Shown: positions 1 through 9,319, counted from the stretch's first letter. The stretch is DNA of 64,000 nucleotides from Pseudoclavibacter chungangensis (GCF_013410545.1 NZ_JACCFV010000001.1:2232001-2296000), one strand, 5' to 3'. The notes: generated by a model not told the origin, from the sequence alone. Program-made: numbers and translations.

Positions 1-1
1 C

Positions 2-1465
2 GCGTGCGTGCTCGTCCGAGCCGTCGGCCGGGTGCGGGCGAGCGACATGCAGACGGGGCTGCGCGGTTTCGATCCGGCCCTGCCCGACTGGCTCGTGGGC
101 GTGCCCGGGGAGCGTTTCGAGTACGAGCTGCGCGTCCTGCTCGAGGCCGGTCGGCGCGGCCTTCGCACCGCCGAGGTGCCCATCGAGACGATCTACCTCG
201 ACGAGAACGCCGGATCCCACTTCCGCCCCCTCACCGACTCGGTCCGCGTGCTCGCGCCCCTGCTCGCCTACCTCGGCTCGTCCCTCGCCGGCTTCGTCGT
301 CGACGTCGTGCTGCTCGAACTCGTCATGTCGGCCACGGCATCACTCGCCCTCGCCGTCGTCGCGGCACGCCTCGTGAGCGGCAGTGTCAACTTCGTCCTC
401 AACCGTCGGCTCGTGTTCCGCGATGCGCGGACGCCCCTCGGCCGTGCGATCGGAGGCTACGTCGCGCTCGCGACCGTGCTGCTCGCGGCCAATTGGCTCC
501 TGCTCACGTGGCTCACGGGGCTCGGCATCGCACTCCTGCTCGCGAAGGTCCTCACCGAGGCGATGCTCCTCGTCGCCGGATTCGCGGTCCAGCGCTTCGG
601 CATCTTCCGTGCACCCACGACACGCATCCACGCGCACGCGGACCGGGGGACAAGGTGTGCCGCGCCGACTCGCCACGCCGCCACGCATCCACGCGCACGC
701 GGACCGGGGGCCCGGTCCCCCGCCGGTTCGACGCGCACATCGCTCACGCCGCGGCGCACGATCCCCGATCCTCCGACCACTCGAAGAAAGCAACCATCCG
801 TGAACACGCTCCTGCTCCTCGGCGCCGACCTCGTCGCGATCGCCGTCCTCACATACGGACTCTTCCTGCACCGCCATCATCGACGCGACCTCGCGGGCGC
901 GTTCGTCGGCGTGAACATCGGCGTCTTCGCCGTCGCCGCCGTCCTCGGCTCGACCGATGTCGGGCTCGGCGTCGGCCTCGGACTGTTCGGCGTGCTGTCG
1001 ATCATCCGGCTCCGTTCCTCGGAGATCTCGCAGCGCGGGGTCGCCTACTATTTCGCGGCGCTCGCGCTCGGGCTCGTCGCCGGCCTCACGACGTCCGCCC
1101 CGCTCGTCCAACTCGCGCTCATGGCCCTCATCGTCGTCGCGAGCTACGTCGCCGATCACCCTGCGCTGTCGAAGCGGTCACGCCACCAGGTGCTCGTGCT
1201 CGACGAAGCGATCACCGACGAGGACGTCCTGCGCTCTCGCGTCGAACAGTTGCTCGGCGCTCGTGTGCGCCAGTTCACGGTGCTGCAGACCGACTTCGTG
1301 ACCGACACGACCCGCGTCGACGTGCGCGTGCAACTGCCTCGGCGCGATGAACCGGCGCCGGACGGGACCGAGAAGGTGAAGGCACCCGGCGCCGCTCGAC
1401 GGGAGTCGTCGAGCGCTCGCGACGAGGGCATGCGGATGCCGCAGCCGACGCGGGTACGCCCATGA
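2..1465 (+). CDS. Glycosyltransferase family 2-GtrA protein, 5'-truncated, reading through into DUF4956
   Basis: The window opens inside this gene. The first about 75 codons look like the C-terminal part of a family 2 (dolichyl-phosphate-mannose-synthase-like) glycosyltransferase, with a MQTGLRGF motif. They are followed by a four-helix GtrA membrane domain to about nt 610. This pairing normally makes or flips polyprenyl-linked sugars at the membrane. No stop codon follows GtrA: a low-complexity linker encoded by a repeated segment (621-710) runs in frame into the DUF4956 protein and ends at the TGA 1463-1465. I suspect two genes fused by a repeat-driven frame change rather than an ancestral fusion; see findings. 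Confidence 0.7.
   Translation, partial: ACVLVRAVGRVRASDMQTGLRGFDPALPDWLVGVPGERFEYELRVLLEAGRRGLRTAEVPIETIYLDENAGSHFRPLTDSVRVLAPLLAYLGSSLAGFVVDVVLLELVMSATASLALAVVAARLVSGSVNFVLNRRLVFRDARTPLGRAIGGYVALATVLLAANWLLLTWLTGLGIALLLAKVLTEAMLLVAGFAVQRFGIFRAPTTRIHAHADRGTRCAAPTRHAATHPRARGPGARSPAGSTRTSLTPRRTIPDPPTTRRKQPSVNTLLLLGADLVAIAVLTYGLFLHRHHRRDLAGAFVGVNIGVFAVAAVLGSTDVGLGVGLGLFGVLSIIRLRSSEISQRGVAYYFAALALGLVAGLTTSAPLVQLALMALIVVASYVADHPALSKRSRHQVLVLDEAITDEDVLRSRVEQLLGARVRQFTVLQTDFVTDTTRVDVRVQLPRRDEPAPDGTEKVKAPGAARRESSSARDEGMRMPQPTRVRP
621..710. repeat. 29-bp direct repeat, period 61 bp
   Basis: Identical 29-bp copies lie at 621-649 and 682-710. The 32-bp spacer and the sequence after the second copy are only weakly alike. 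A period of 61 is not a multiple of three, so gaining or losing one unit changes the reading frame of the surrounding gene. Confidence 0.9.
800..1465 (+). CDS. DUF4956 membrane protein (internal GTG start)
   Basis: Read from GTG 800 this gives 221 residues, which I take to be the expected size for a DUF4956 protein. It has about four N-terminal membrane helices, then a soluble C-terminal region starting near SKRSRHQVLV. A GAAAG-type ribosome site lies about 10 nt upstream. The start codon overlaps a TGA in another frame as GTGA (800-803), the same coupling style used by the next two genes. DUF4956 genes typically sit beside VTC-domain and Cthe_2159-type genes, as here. The biochemical function is unknown. 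The same frame is open upstream, so the deposited protein may be the longer fused form. Confidence 0.75.
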   Translation: MNTLLLLGADLVAIAVLTYGLFLHRHHRRDLAGAFVGVNIGVFAVAAVLGSTDVGLGVGLGLFGVLSIIRLRSSEISQRGVAYYFAALALGLVAGLTTSAPLVQLALMALIVVASYVADHPALSKRSRHQVLVLDEAITDEDVLRSRVEQLLGARVRQFTVLQTDFVTDTTRVDVRVQLPRRDEPAPDGTEKVKAPGAARRESSSARDEGMRMPQPTRVRP

Positions 1466-2253
1466 TCCGCACGGCCGATGCACCTCGCCCGCTCGGCGCG
1501 GCACGGTTCGCTCCCGTCTCGCTCGACGTCCTGCAGGACCGGGCGCCCCTCCTCACCCGGACCGACCGGAAGTACGTCGTACCGATCGACGAACTCGAGG
1601 CGCTCGTCCGCGCGCTCCCGGCCGACACGCGGGTTCTGGACATCGGGGGCCGGAGCGCCTTCCGCTACGACTCGATCTACTTCGACACCCCCGAGCTGCG
1701 CAGCTTCCACAGCGGTGCACTCGGACGACGACGACGATTCAAGATCCGCTCGCGCCGCTACCTCGACTCCGGGGACACGTTCCTCGAGGTGAAGACGAAG
1801 GGACTCCGGGGCTGCACCGTGAAGGAGCGTCTACCGGTTGCGCCGAGCGCGTTCGGCACGCTCGACGGGGACGGGCTCGACTTCATCGACCGGGCGCTCC
1901 GCGAACTCCGCCTGCCGCCCGCTCGCGAACTCGAACTGCGCCCGACCCTCCGCTCGCGCTACCTCCGCACGACGCTCCTCACGGACGACGGGACCGGCCG
2001 CGCGACGATCGACACCGCACTCGAATGGTCGCTCCCGGACGGGCGTTCGCTCCGGCCCGTCACGACGAGCATCGTCGAGTCGAAGACGGCCGGACCGGCG
2101 GGGTCGATCGACCGCGCCCTCTGGCGTCTCCATCGACGCCCCTGTGCCATCAGCAAGTACACGACGGGACTCGCCGCGCTCGACGACCACCTCCCCGGCA
2201 ATCGCTGGCACCGGCTCCTGACGGGGCCGCTCGCGGCTCGCCCGCCCCGATGA
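1462..2253 (+). CDS. VTC-domain (polyphosphate polymerase-like) protein
   Basis: A 263-residue soluble protein with the VTC/CYTH-like tunnel-fold pattern: TRTDRKYVV near the N-terminus, a basic FKIRSRRY stretch, FLEVKTKG, and a SIVESKT strand towards the end. In yeast this domain makes polyphosphate; in bacteria the family is usually unassigned. The ATG overlaps the DUF4956 stop as ATGA (1462-1465), and the next cistron has a possible ATG overlapping this stop (2250-2253), so translation is probably coupled. Nothing in the sequence fixes the substrate. Confidence 0.82.
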   Translation: MIRTADAPRPLGAARFAPVSLDVLQDRAPLLTRTDRKYVVPIDELEALVRALPADTRVLDIGGRSAFRYDSIYFDTPELRSFHSGALGRRRRFKIRSRRYLDSGDTFLEVKTKGLRGCTVKERLPVAPSAFGTLDGDGLDFIDRALRELRLPPARELELRPTLRSRYLRTTLLTDDGTGRATIDTALEWSLPDGRSLRPVTTSIVESKTAGPAGSIDRALWRLHRRPCAISKYTTGLAALDDHLPGNRWHRLLTGPLAARPPR

Positions 2254-2303
2254 GCGCGAGCTCGCACCCCGCCGCTCACGACCGACACGAAAGCACCGCA
2301 ACC

Positions 2304-4086
2304 ATGAAACGATCCCTCCGCACACGCCTCCTCACGGCGGCCCTGCCCGCCCTGTTCGCCGCGACCGCCCTCGCCGGATGCACCGTCGCGGGTGACACCG
2401 CGACCGACACGGCCTCGACCGATGCGGCCTCGGCCTCCGGCACGGCGGCCGAGGTGCGCGCGGCGAACGACACCGCCACGGTCCTCACCGAGGATGAACT
2501 CGACGCATCGGATGCCGTCACCGTGACGCTCGCCGGGACGACGGCCTCGTCCGACGGTGACGGGGTCACCGTCGACGGCAGCACCGTGACCATCACGCAG
2601 GGCGGCGCCTACCGACTCACCGGGACGCTCACGGGCGGCATCGTCGTCGCGGCCGAGGACGACGCGACCGTCGTCCTCGTGCTCGACGGTGCCGACATCA
2701 CGAACACGACCGGCCCAGGCATCCGCGTCACGACGGCGGACGACGTGGGCATCGTCCTCGCGAGCGGCTCGAGCAACAGCGTGAGCGACACGGCCGGTGG
2801 GACGAGCGACGCGGACGCCGCGGCCGCGATCGCGAGCGAGGCCGATCTGACGATCGCGGGCGACGGCGCCCTCACCGTCGCGGGCGAGGTCGAGGACGGC
2901 ATCTCGAGCGACGACGACCTCGCGATCACGGGCGGCACCATCACCGTCACCGCGACCGACGACGCGCTCCGGGGCAAGGACGCCGCCACCGTCACGGGCG
3001 GCACGACGACGCTCACGGCCGGTGGCGACGGCATCACCTCGACGAACACCGAGGAGGCGACCCGTGGCTTCGTCGACGTGTCCGGCGGGACCGTGACGGT
3101 CACGAGCGGCGGCGACGCCGTCTCCGCTGCCTCCGACGCCGTCCTCACGGGCGGCACGCTCACCGCGCAGGCCGGCGGCGGACACACGGCGACGCTCGCC
3201 GAGGACGCGTCGGCGAAGGGCGTCAAGGCTGGGGCCGTCCTCGTGGTGGAGGGAGCCGTGCTCGACCTCGACACCGCCGACGACGCCCTGCACGCGGACG
3301 CTCAGGTCGTCGTGAACGACGGTGACGTGCACCTCGCGAGCGGTGACGACGGTGTGCACGCCGAGTCCTCCCTGCGCATCACGGGTGGCACGGTGACCGT
3401 GAGCGCATCCGTCGAGGGCCTGGAGTGGGCGGCGATCGACATCGCCGGTGGCACGATCGACGTCACGTCGAGCGACGACGGCCTCAATGCCTCGACCGGC
3501 TCGTCGACCGACGAGGGCGGCTTCCCGGGCGGTGGCGGCTTCCCGGGCGGTGTCGGCGGTTCGGGCGACGGCTCGACCCTCGTGGTCTCCGGTGGTGACC
3601 TGCGCGTCGACGCCGAGGGTGACGGGCTCGACTCGAACGGGACGGCGGAGATCACGGGCGGCACGATCGTCGTGAACGGCCCCACCGGGAGTGGCAACGG
3701 GGCGCTCGATGCCCAGGCCGGGCTCCTCGTCTCCGGCGGCACGCTCGTCGCGACGGGTAGCGCGGGCATGGCCGAGTCGCCCGAGACCGACTCGGCCCAG
3801 GGGCTGGGTCGCCGAGGCCGCCTCCGGCGGAGCGGGCGCCACCGTGCAACTCGTCGACGCCTCGGGCACCGTCATCGCCGAGACGACGCCCACGAAGGCG
3901 TTCGCGACCGTCGTGATCTCGGCCGCGGGCATCACGACGGGTCAGGAGTACTCGATCGTCGTCGACGGCACCGCCACGACCGTCACCGCCGGAACCGCGA
4001 TCTCGGGCGGCGGGTTCGGCGGCATGACGCCGCCCGACGGCGGTTCCGGAGCGGGCGCACCCCCGTCCGGTGGCGGCCGTCAGTGA
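2304..4086 (+). pseudogene. Cthe_2159-like (DUF4353) carbohydrate-binding lipoprotein, frameshifted
   Basis: From ATG 2304 there is a lipoprotein signal ending in LAGC, then a long beta-helical repeat region. It is rich in GGTxTVT turns and aspartates (DDALxAD, SSDDGLNAS), typical of calcium-dependent polysaccharide-binding beta-helices, with a glycine-rich loop near 3525-3555. At the GGGG run 3800-3803 the sense frame moves by one base. The proper ending (AQGWVAEAASGGAG through PPSGGGRQ) lies in the other frame and stops at 4086. An alternative ATG at 2250 overlaps the VTC stop but precedes the signal peptide. The lesion could be real or a homopolymer sequencing error. Its role is inferred from the family to be cell-surface polysaccharide binding. 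Confidence 0.8.
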
Positions 4087-4212
4087 CCTCCCGGGGTCCC
4101 ATAGCCCACGCAGAGGGCCGACCGGCCCCCCACATGAGGACGGTCGGTAGAACGGAACCCGAACGACGACGCGAACACGCACCGCCCGCCGACAGACCGG
4201 AACGAGGAGCCC

Positions 4213-4485
4213 ATGTCCATCACCCGCACCTTCCACGCCACCCAGCTCCGCCTGCTCGGCGCACTCGCCGTCGGCGGGGCCGCGACGCTCGCGACGTTCG
4301 GCGCCGTGCAGCTCGGCGACGAGGTCACCGAGGCGCATGCGGTCGTCCAGGTCGCCGAGACCTCGTTCGACACGAGCGTGACGGACGCGGCGACGCTCCA
4401 ACTCGCCGCCGCCCTCGAGCGCATCCCAGACCCGACGACGCTGCACGCCGCGACCGTCGACCCGAGCGCACTCCCCACCCTCTGA
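4213..4485 (+). CDS. Small exported or membrane protein, unknown
   Basis: A 90-residue protein with a strong GAGGAG site 6 nt before ATG. One hydrophobic helix (about residues 13-30) is followed by a short extracytoplasmic tail with no cysteines. No family recognised. It sits between the envelope operon and the two-component system, in line with another small protein, so it could be a partner or target of that system (inference). Confidence 0.6.
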   Translation: MSITRTFHATQLRLLGALAVGGAATLATFGAVQLGDEVTEAHAVVQVAETSFDTSVTDAATLQLAAALERIPDPTTLHAATVDPSALPTL

Positions 4486-4512
4486 CACGAGCCGACGACG
4501 ACGGAGACGACG

Positions 4513-4821
4513 ATGAGCACGACGACACACGAACGCGCGAACACCACGAGCACCACTCTCACCCTGCACCCGCTCCCCGCGACGCCTGCGGCCTCGCGCG
4601 CTCCCGCGGCGGACCGATCGAGCGACGCCGCGGCCGCTGCCTCGCGGGCCGACGACGACCGCTTCGCACGTCGCGTCCGGGCCCTCCTGACGTGCAGCGC
4701 CGTCGCGGCCCTCGCCGCCGCGGGCGCCGTCGGGGGCGTCATGGACCTGCAGGCATGGACCTCCGACGGCACGACACTCGTCGGGCTCGCCTCGGCGGCC
4801 GGACAGGTCGGTGTGTGGTGA
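4513..4821 (+). CDS. Small single-pass membrane protein, unknown
   Basis: A 102-residue protein 27 nt after the previous gene. It has a Thr/Ala/Ser-rich N-terminal half, then a basic FARRVRAL stretch and one hydrophobic helix (about 57-75), ending with a short tail. It is probably inserted with its N-terminus inside. No recognisable family. It precedes the response regulator by about 40 nt and may share its transcript. Confidence 0.5.
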   Translation: MSTTTHERANTTSTTLTLHPLPATPAASRAPAADRSSDAAAAASRADDDRFARRVRALLTCSAVAALAAAGAVGGVMDLQAWTSDGTTLVGLASAAGQVGVW

Positions 4822-4862
4822 TCGACGAGGCACGACCGGCCGCGGGGGTGTTTGATGGGGGC

Positions 4863-5600
4863 ATGTCACCGAATCGCGGATCCGCGCAGCTTCGCCGCGC
4901 CGACGGCTCGCCGGTCCGGGCCGTCGTCGCCGACGACGAGGAGTACCTCGCGGACCTGCTCCGGATGACCTTCCGGGCCGAGGGCTGGGACGTGGAGGTC
5001 ACGCACGACGGCCGAGCGGCCCTCGACGCCATCCGGTCGTTCGGACCGGACATCGTCGTCCTCGACATCATGATGCCCGGGCTCGACGGCCTCGAGGTGT
5101 TGAACGCCATGCGCGACCGCGGTGACGACACGCCCGTGCTGTTCCTCACCGCGAAGGACGGCGTCGACGATCGCATCGCGGGCATCACGGCGGGTGGCGA
5201 CGACTACGTCACGAAGCCGTTCAGCCTCGAGGAGGTCGTCGCGCGCGTCCGCGGGCTCGTCCGCCGGCACCTGCGGGTCACCGCGAACGACGACGCCGAG
5301 CTGCGGGTCGGCGATCTCCGCCTCAACGAGGACACCTACGACGTGTTCCGGGGCGAGACCCGCATCACCCTCACCTCGACCGAGTTCGAGCTGCTCCGCT
5401 ACCTCATGAGCAACCCGCGGCACGTGCTCAGCAAGTCGCAGATCCTCGACCACGTCTGGAGCTACGACTTCGGTGGCCGCTCGAGCATCGTCGAGCTCTA
5501 CATCTCGTATCTCCGCAAGAAGATCGACACCCTCGGCGAACCGCTCATCCACACGGTGCGCGGCGTCGGCTACACCATCAGGGAGCCCGACCGCACATGA
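4863..5600 (+). CDS. OmpR/PhoB-type response regulator
   Basis: A 245-residue protein with a receiver domain (about 15-130; acidic pair VADDEE, phospho-acceptor Asp about 68 in VLDIMMPG, Lys in YVTKPFS). It is followed by a winged-helix DNA-binding domain ending in VRGVGYTIRE. ATG 4863 is preceded by a G-rich site; the same frame is open far upstream by chance because of the lipoprotein frameshift, so the N-terminus should not be extended. The stop overlaps the kinase ATG as ATGA. It resembles the MprA/PrrA class; target genes cannot be read from this window. Confidence 0.93.
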   Translation: MSPNRGSAQLRRADGSPVRAVVADDEEYLADLLRMTFRAEGWDVEVTHDGRAALDAIRSFGPDIVVLDIMMPGLDGLEVLNAMRDRGDDTPVLFLTAKDGVDDRIAGITAGGDDYVTKPFSLEEVVARVRGLVRRHLRVTANDDAELRVGDLRLNEDTYDVFRGETRITLTSTEFELLRYLMSNPRHVLSKSQILDHVWSYDFGGRSSIVELYISYLRKKIDTLGEPLIHTVRGVGYTIREPDRT

Positions 5601-7201
5601 CGAGGCACCCGTGGACCCTCCGCCGTCGACTCGTCGTCGGTCTCGTGCTGCTGCTCGCGATCCTGAGCGGCGTCGTGGGCACGACGAGCATCGCGATCCT
5701 GCACCAGGACCTCATGTCGCGGCTCGACGAGACCCTCGAACAGAACTCGATGAAGCGGATGTCCAAGTTCGACGACGGCGTCGACCAGGGGCGGCCGCCA
5801 TCGGGGCAACAGGTGCCCGACAACCTCGGCCCTGGGCAGAAGGCGGGCAACCTCATCGTCGTCACGGACGGTGAGACGGTCGAGATGGCCGTGTTCGTCG
5901 ATGAGTCGGGCACCGAGACCCAGCTGCCCGACGCGGTCGTCGACACCATCCGTGCGGGGATCGACGATAGTGCGCCCCCGCGCACGCTCGATCTCGGCGA
6001 CGAGCTCGGCAGTTACCGGCTCATCGAGCGCACGGATCCGCGCACAGGGCTCAACGTCTACTCGGGCATCTCCACCTCCGAGGTCGAGACGACGATCCGC
6101 AACCTCGTGCTGATCTTCGTCGTGGTCGGCCTCGTCGCCCTCGCGATCGCCGCCGTCGCGGGCGTCGCCCTCGTGAGGCGGAGCCTGCGCCCGCTCGAGA
6201 ACGTCGCGGCCACCGCGAAGCGCGTGTCGGAGCGCGACCTCGTCGACGGCGAGGTCGAGCTCCCCGAGCGCGTTCCCGAGGAGCAGGCCGATCCCCGCAC
6301 CGAGGTCGGCCAGGTCGGCGCCGCACTCAACCGCCTGCTCGGGCACGTCGAACAATCGCTCGTCGCCCGCTACCGCAGCGAACAGCACCTGCGCCAGTTC
6401 GTCGCCGACGCGAGCCACGAGCTGCGCACCCCGCTCGCGTCGGTCCGCGGGTACACCGAGCTCGCGCGCCGCGAGCCGGAGCGGCTGAGCGAGACGCAGA
6501 CGCACTCGCTCGCACGCATCGACGCGGAATCCGCGCGCATGACGGCACTCGTCGAGGACCTCCTCCTGCTCGCTCGCCTCGATGCGGGGCAGCGGCTGCG
6601 GCACGAGGAGGTCGACGTCGTCCGGCTCGTCGTCGAGGCGCTGAGCGATGCGCAGGCGGCCGACCGCGGCCACGTGTGGGAACTCGAGGCGCCCGACGAG
6701 GAGCTCGTCGTCACGGGCGACGGCGACCGGCTGCGCCAGGTGCTCGCGAACCTCCTCGCGAACGCGCGGCACCACACGCCCGACGGCACGCGCGTGACCG
6801 CCTCGGTCGCGGCGCGTGACGGCATCGTCGAAGTGCGCGTGAGCGACGCGGGCCCCGGTATCCCGCCCGAACTCCTGCCCGAGATCTTCGGCCGATTCGT
6901 ACGCGGCGACGCGTCGCGCACGCGGCGCGGCGCGTCCGCCGGCCTCGGCCTGTCCATCTCGCAGGCGATCGTCGAATCACACGGCGGGACGATCGACGTC
7001 GACAGCGAACCGGGCCGGACGACCTTCACGGTGCGGCTGCCCGAGGACGCGGGCGCCGCGACGGCGGTCGCCGAGCCGAGCAACGGCGGCGATCCGGTGC
7101 GGCGTGCCGCCGCGGACGCGCAGGACCCCAACGAAGCCCTCCAGGACGGGGCAGGCCGGGACAGGACCTCGGCTGATCACGGCGGCGTCGGCGCACGCTG
7201 A
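5597..7201 (+). CDS. Sensor histidine kinase
   Basis: A 534-residue partner of the response regulator, overlapping it by 4 nt. It has a membrane helix at about 14-34, an extracytoplasmic sensor segment of about 140 residues, a second helix at about 174-196, HAMP, HisKA (phospho-His about 274 in ASHELRTPLA) and HATPase_c with the N box (ANLLANARHH), DAGPGIP and SAGLGLSIS. The C-terminal 50 residues are a low-complexity tail. The sensor domain has no motif I can name. Confidence 0.93.
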   Translation: MTRHPWTLRRRLVVGLVLLLAILSGVVGTTSIAILHQDLMSRLDETLEQNSMKRMSKFDDGVDQGRPPSGQQVPDNLGPGQKAGNLIVVTDGETVEMAVFVDESGTETQLPDAVVDTIRAGIDDSAPPRTLDLGDELGSYRLIERTDPRTGLNVYSGISTSEVETTIRNLVLIFVVVGLVALAIAAVAGVALVRRSLRPLENVAATAKRVSERDLVDGEVELPERVPEEQADPRTEVGQVGAALNRLLGHVEQSLVARYRSEQHLRQFVADASHELRTPLASVRGYTELARREPERLSETQTHSLARIDAESARMTALVEDLLLLARLDAGQRLRHEEVDVVRLVVEALSDAQAADRGHVWELEAPDEELVVTGDGDRLRQVLANLLANARHHTPDGTRVTASVAARDGIVEVRVSDAGPGIPPELLPEIFGRFVRGDASRTRRGASAGLGLSISQAIVESHGGTIDVDSEPGRTTFTVRLPEDAGAATAVAEPSNGGDPVRRAAADAQDPNEALQDGAGRDRTSADHGGVGAR

Positions 7202-7244
7202 CCCGCCGATCGCCGCACGCGTCACCGGCCTCGGCGCGACACGC

Positions 7245-7846
7245 TCACCGCGGCTCGACGGCCACGTAGCAGCCGCCGACGTTCAGCGCCATCACCACGG
7301 GCCCGACGAACGACGTGGTACCGACCGTCGGCGCCGCCGCTCCCGGCGGGACGACCCCGTAGCCGACACCGTTCAGGAATCCTGCGTCCACGATCTCGGA
7401 GGAGCTGAAGTCGTCCTCGAGCACACGATCGGAGACCGTGAACAGGCCCGCACGCTCGGGAGAGGTCCCGGACGCCACCGCCGCCTCGAGGGTCGGCCTC
7501 GCGAGCTCGAATCCGCCCCGGAAGGGCAGGTCCACCGCGACGAGCACCATCGCGACCGCGACGATGGCCGGCGCGAGCAGGCCCGCCACCGCGAGCGTCC
7601 GACCGACGATCGCGAACACGAGCGCCACGATCCACGCGATACATGCGAGCACGATGAGGCTCCCGCGACGAGGGAAGGCTCGAAGAGCGGTTGCGGCGCG
7701 GCGTCCGACCACAGGAGCACGTCCGCGCCGGCGAACGCGAACGGAAGCGCGATCCACCCCGCGATCCGCGCCCCGCGCGGTGGGGCACGACGGCGCCGCG
7801 CGGTCGTCGTGCCGAGACGGGGCACGCGCTGCCCCGGACTCGGCAC
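7245..7846 (-). pseudogene. Predicted membrane protein, frameshifted
   Basis: Two pieces in different frames join into a plausible protein of about 195 residues. The N-terminal piece (basic start, then GWIALPFAFAGADVLLW) reads from about 7846 to about 7680. From about 7675 the sense moves to another frame with two hydrophobic helices (LIVLACIAWIVALVFA and the next) and a soluble tail ending at TGA 7245. One base lost or two gained near 7665-7685 explains it. The GTG 7846 start is weak, with no clear ribosome site. Family unknown. Confidence 0.5.
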
Positions 7847-8122
7847 CGCCGGTCAGCGGCCCACGTCCACCGTCCCCCACTCGGGCCGGCCGCTCGCCCC
7901 CGGCCCCGTGCTGGCTCCCACGCGCGTCCATCCGCCGCCCCTCCCCCGGGCACACGCCGTGCGCGCCGCTCCTGCCGGCCTGACCGTCGCGACGGCACAC
8001 GAGGTCGGCCCGACGGATGAACGCGGTTCCCCCGTCCGACCGGACGGCGTTGTCGCGTGCGGACCCGCTCGCCTCCGTCCTCGGACCGACACACCAATCG
8101 CCCGGCGATGCACGGGCCCGCC
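7847..8122. other. Gene-poor spacer
   Basis: I see no convincing gene here on either strand. Open frames exist but are arginine-rich shadows without a ribosome site or family signature. Confidence 0.5.
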
Positions 8123-9319
8123 TCAGTGCTCCGCGAGGATGGCCTGGGCGCCGGCCACATAGCCCGCCGCGAGCGCATGGGCGACTGCCGCGACGGCGCC
8201 GTCCGCGGGCAGGAATCGCGGATCGTGCAGACTCGGCTGCGGGTCCACGCCGTCCGTGCGCACGCCCACGAACGACATGACCGACGGGACCGCATCGCTC
8301 AGGAACGCGAAGTCGTCGGCGCCGAGCGAACGCATCGGGGCCGTCGTGACGAGCCCGAACGCCGGCAGCCACTCGTCCATGAGATCGGCGAGCACGGCGT
8401 CATTGCGGAGGACGGGCTCACCGAAGATCTGCTCAAAGCTCGCGTCGATCCCGTACGCCTCCCCCTGTGCGACGACGAACCGCTCGAGCGCGGGGATGAG
8501 CCGCGCGCGTTCCTGCTCGGACGTGGTGCGCATGGTCGCACGGAGTCGCCCCGTCCCCGGCAGCACGTTCGCCGCCCCCTCACCCGCGGAGAGCGTTCCG
8601 ATCGACACGACCGCGGGCGACATCTGGTCGACGGTGCGCCGCACGACCTCGGGGAGGCCGAGCGCGATCGAGGCGAGCGCCGAGACCACGTCACGTGCGT
8701 CGTGCGGGTACGCACCGTGGCCGCCGCGGCCCACGAGCGTGACGCGCAGTTCGTCGGCGGCGGCGTTGATGACGCCGGCACCCGTCGAGACCGCACCGAT
8801 GGGCACACGAGGGTGCACGTGGGCGCCGATCGTGCGGGTGACGCCGTACCGATCGAGCGCACCCGCCTCGACCGCCTCGAGTGCGCCGGACGGATAGGAC
8901 TCCTCGCTCGGCTGCAGGAACGGCACGAGCCCGACGGGCAGCTCGATCGTCGCCGCGGCCCGGACGACCGCGACGAGCGCGGCGAGGTGCACGTCGTGAC
9001 CGCACGCGTGCATGACCCCGTTCGTCGAGGCGTCGGGTGCGCCCGTCGCCTCCGTGACCGGGAGCCCGTCGAGCTCGGCACGGAGGAGCACGCCGCCGCC
9101 CCCGGCCGGCCCGAGGCGCGTGATCCGGCCGGTGCCGGCGATGCGGTCGAGCGGGAGGTCGATCGCGGCGGCCGCGAGCGTCGCCGTGTCCTCCTCCTGG
9201 TGCGAGACGCGCGGATCGCGGTGCACGGCCCACCGCAGTGCCTCCGCCGCGGGGAGTTCGAGGTCGATCGCCGCTCGCAGCGCGTCCGCCGTGTTCCGGA
9301 GGTCGTGCGTCGTCGTCAT
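8123..9319 (-). CDS. M20-family amidohydrolase (amidase/carboxypeptidase)
   Basis: A 398-residue metallohydrolase of the M20D/aminoacylase group. It shows HACGHDVH (metal ligands), PSEES with the catalytic/ligand Glu, GRGGHGAYPH in the dimerisation lid and a late GADDFAFL motif. Such enzymes cleave N-acyl or amide bonds of amino-acid conjugates. ATG 9319 follows a GGAGGTG site and overlaps the stop of the upstream amidohydrolase as ATGA, so the two are translationally coupled. It is the last gene of the permease-ligase-hydrolase operon; its substrate is not deducible beyond an N-acyl or gamma-glutamyl type conjugate (inference). Confidence 0.9.
   Translation of the reverse strand: MTTTHDLRNTADALRAAIDLELPAAEALRWAVHRDPRVSHQEEDTATLAAAAIDLPLDRIAGTGRITRLGPAGGGGVLLRAELDGLPVTEATGAPDASTNGVMHACGHDVHLAALVAVVRAAATIELPVGLVPFLQPSEESYPSGALEAVEAGALDRYGVTRTIGAHVHPRVPIGAVSTGAGVINAAADELRVTLVGRGGHGAYPHDARDVVSALASIALGLPEVVRRTVDQMSPAVVSIGTLSAGEGAANVLPGTGRLRATMRTTSEQERARLIPALERFVVAQGEAYGIDASFEQIFGEPVLRNDAVLADLMDEWLPAFGLVTTAPMRSLGADDFAFLSDAVPSVMSFVGVRTDGVDPQPSLHDPRFLPADGAVAAVAHALAAGYVAGAQAILAEH

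Noticed and set aside
1959..3935. Long minus-strand open frame opposite the beta-helix lipoprotein
   Set aside because: Composition and lack of start signals show it is a shadow of the coding strand.
2025..5600. A 1191-codon open frame that would join the lipoprotein to the response regulator
   Set aside because: The middle part is arginine-rich nonsense. It arises from the frameshift at 3800 plus high GC. Two small genes and a proper start at 4863 lie inside it.
7853..8113. Small minus-strand open frame of about 86 codons
   Set aside because: Arginine-rich, no ribosome site and no recognisable family.
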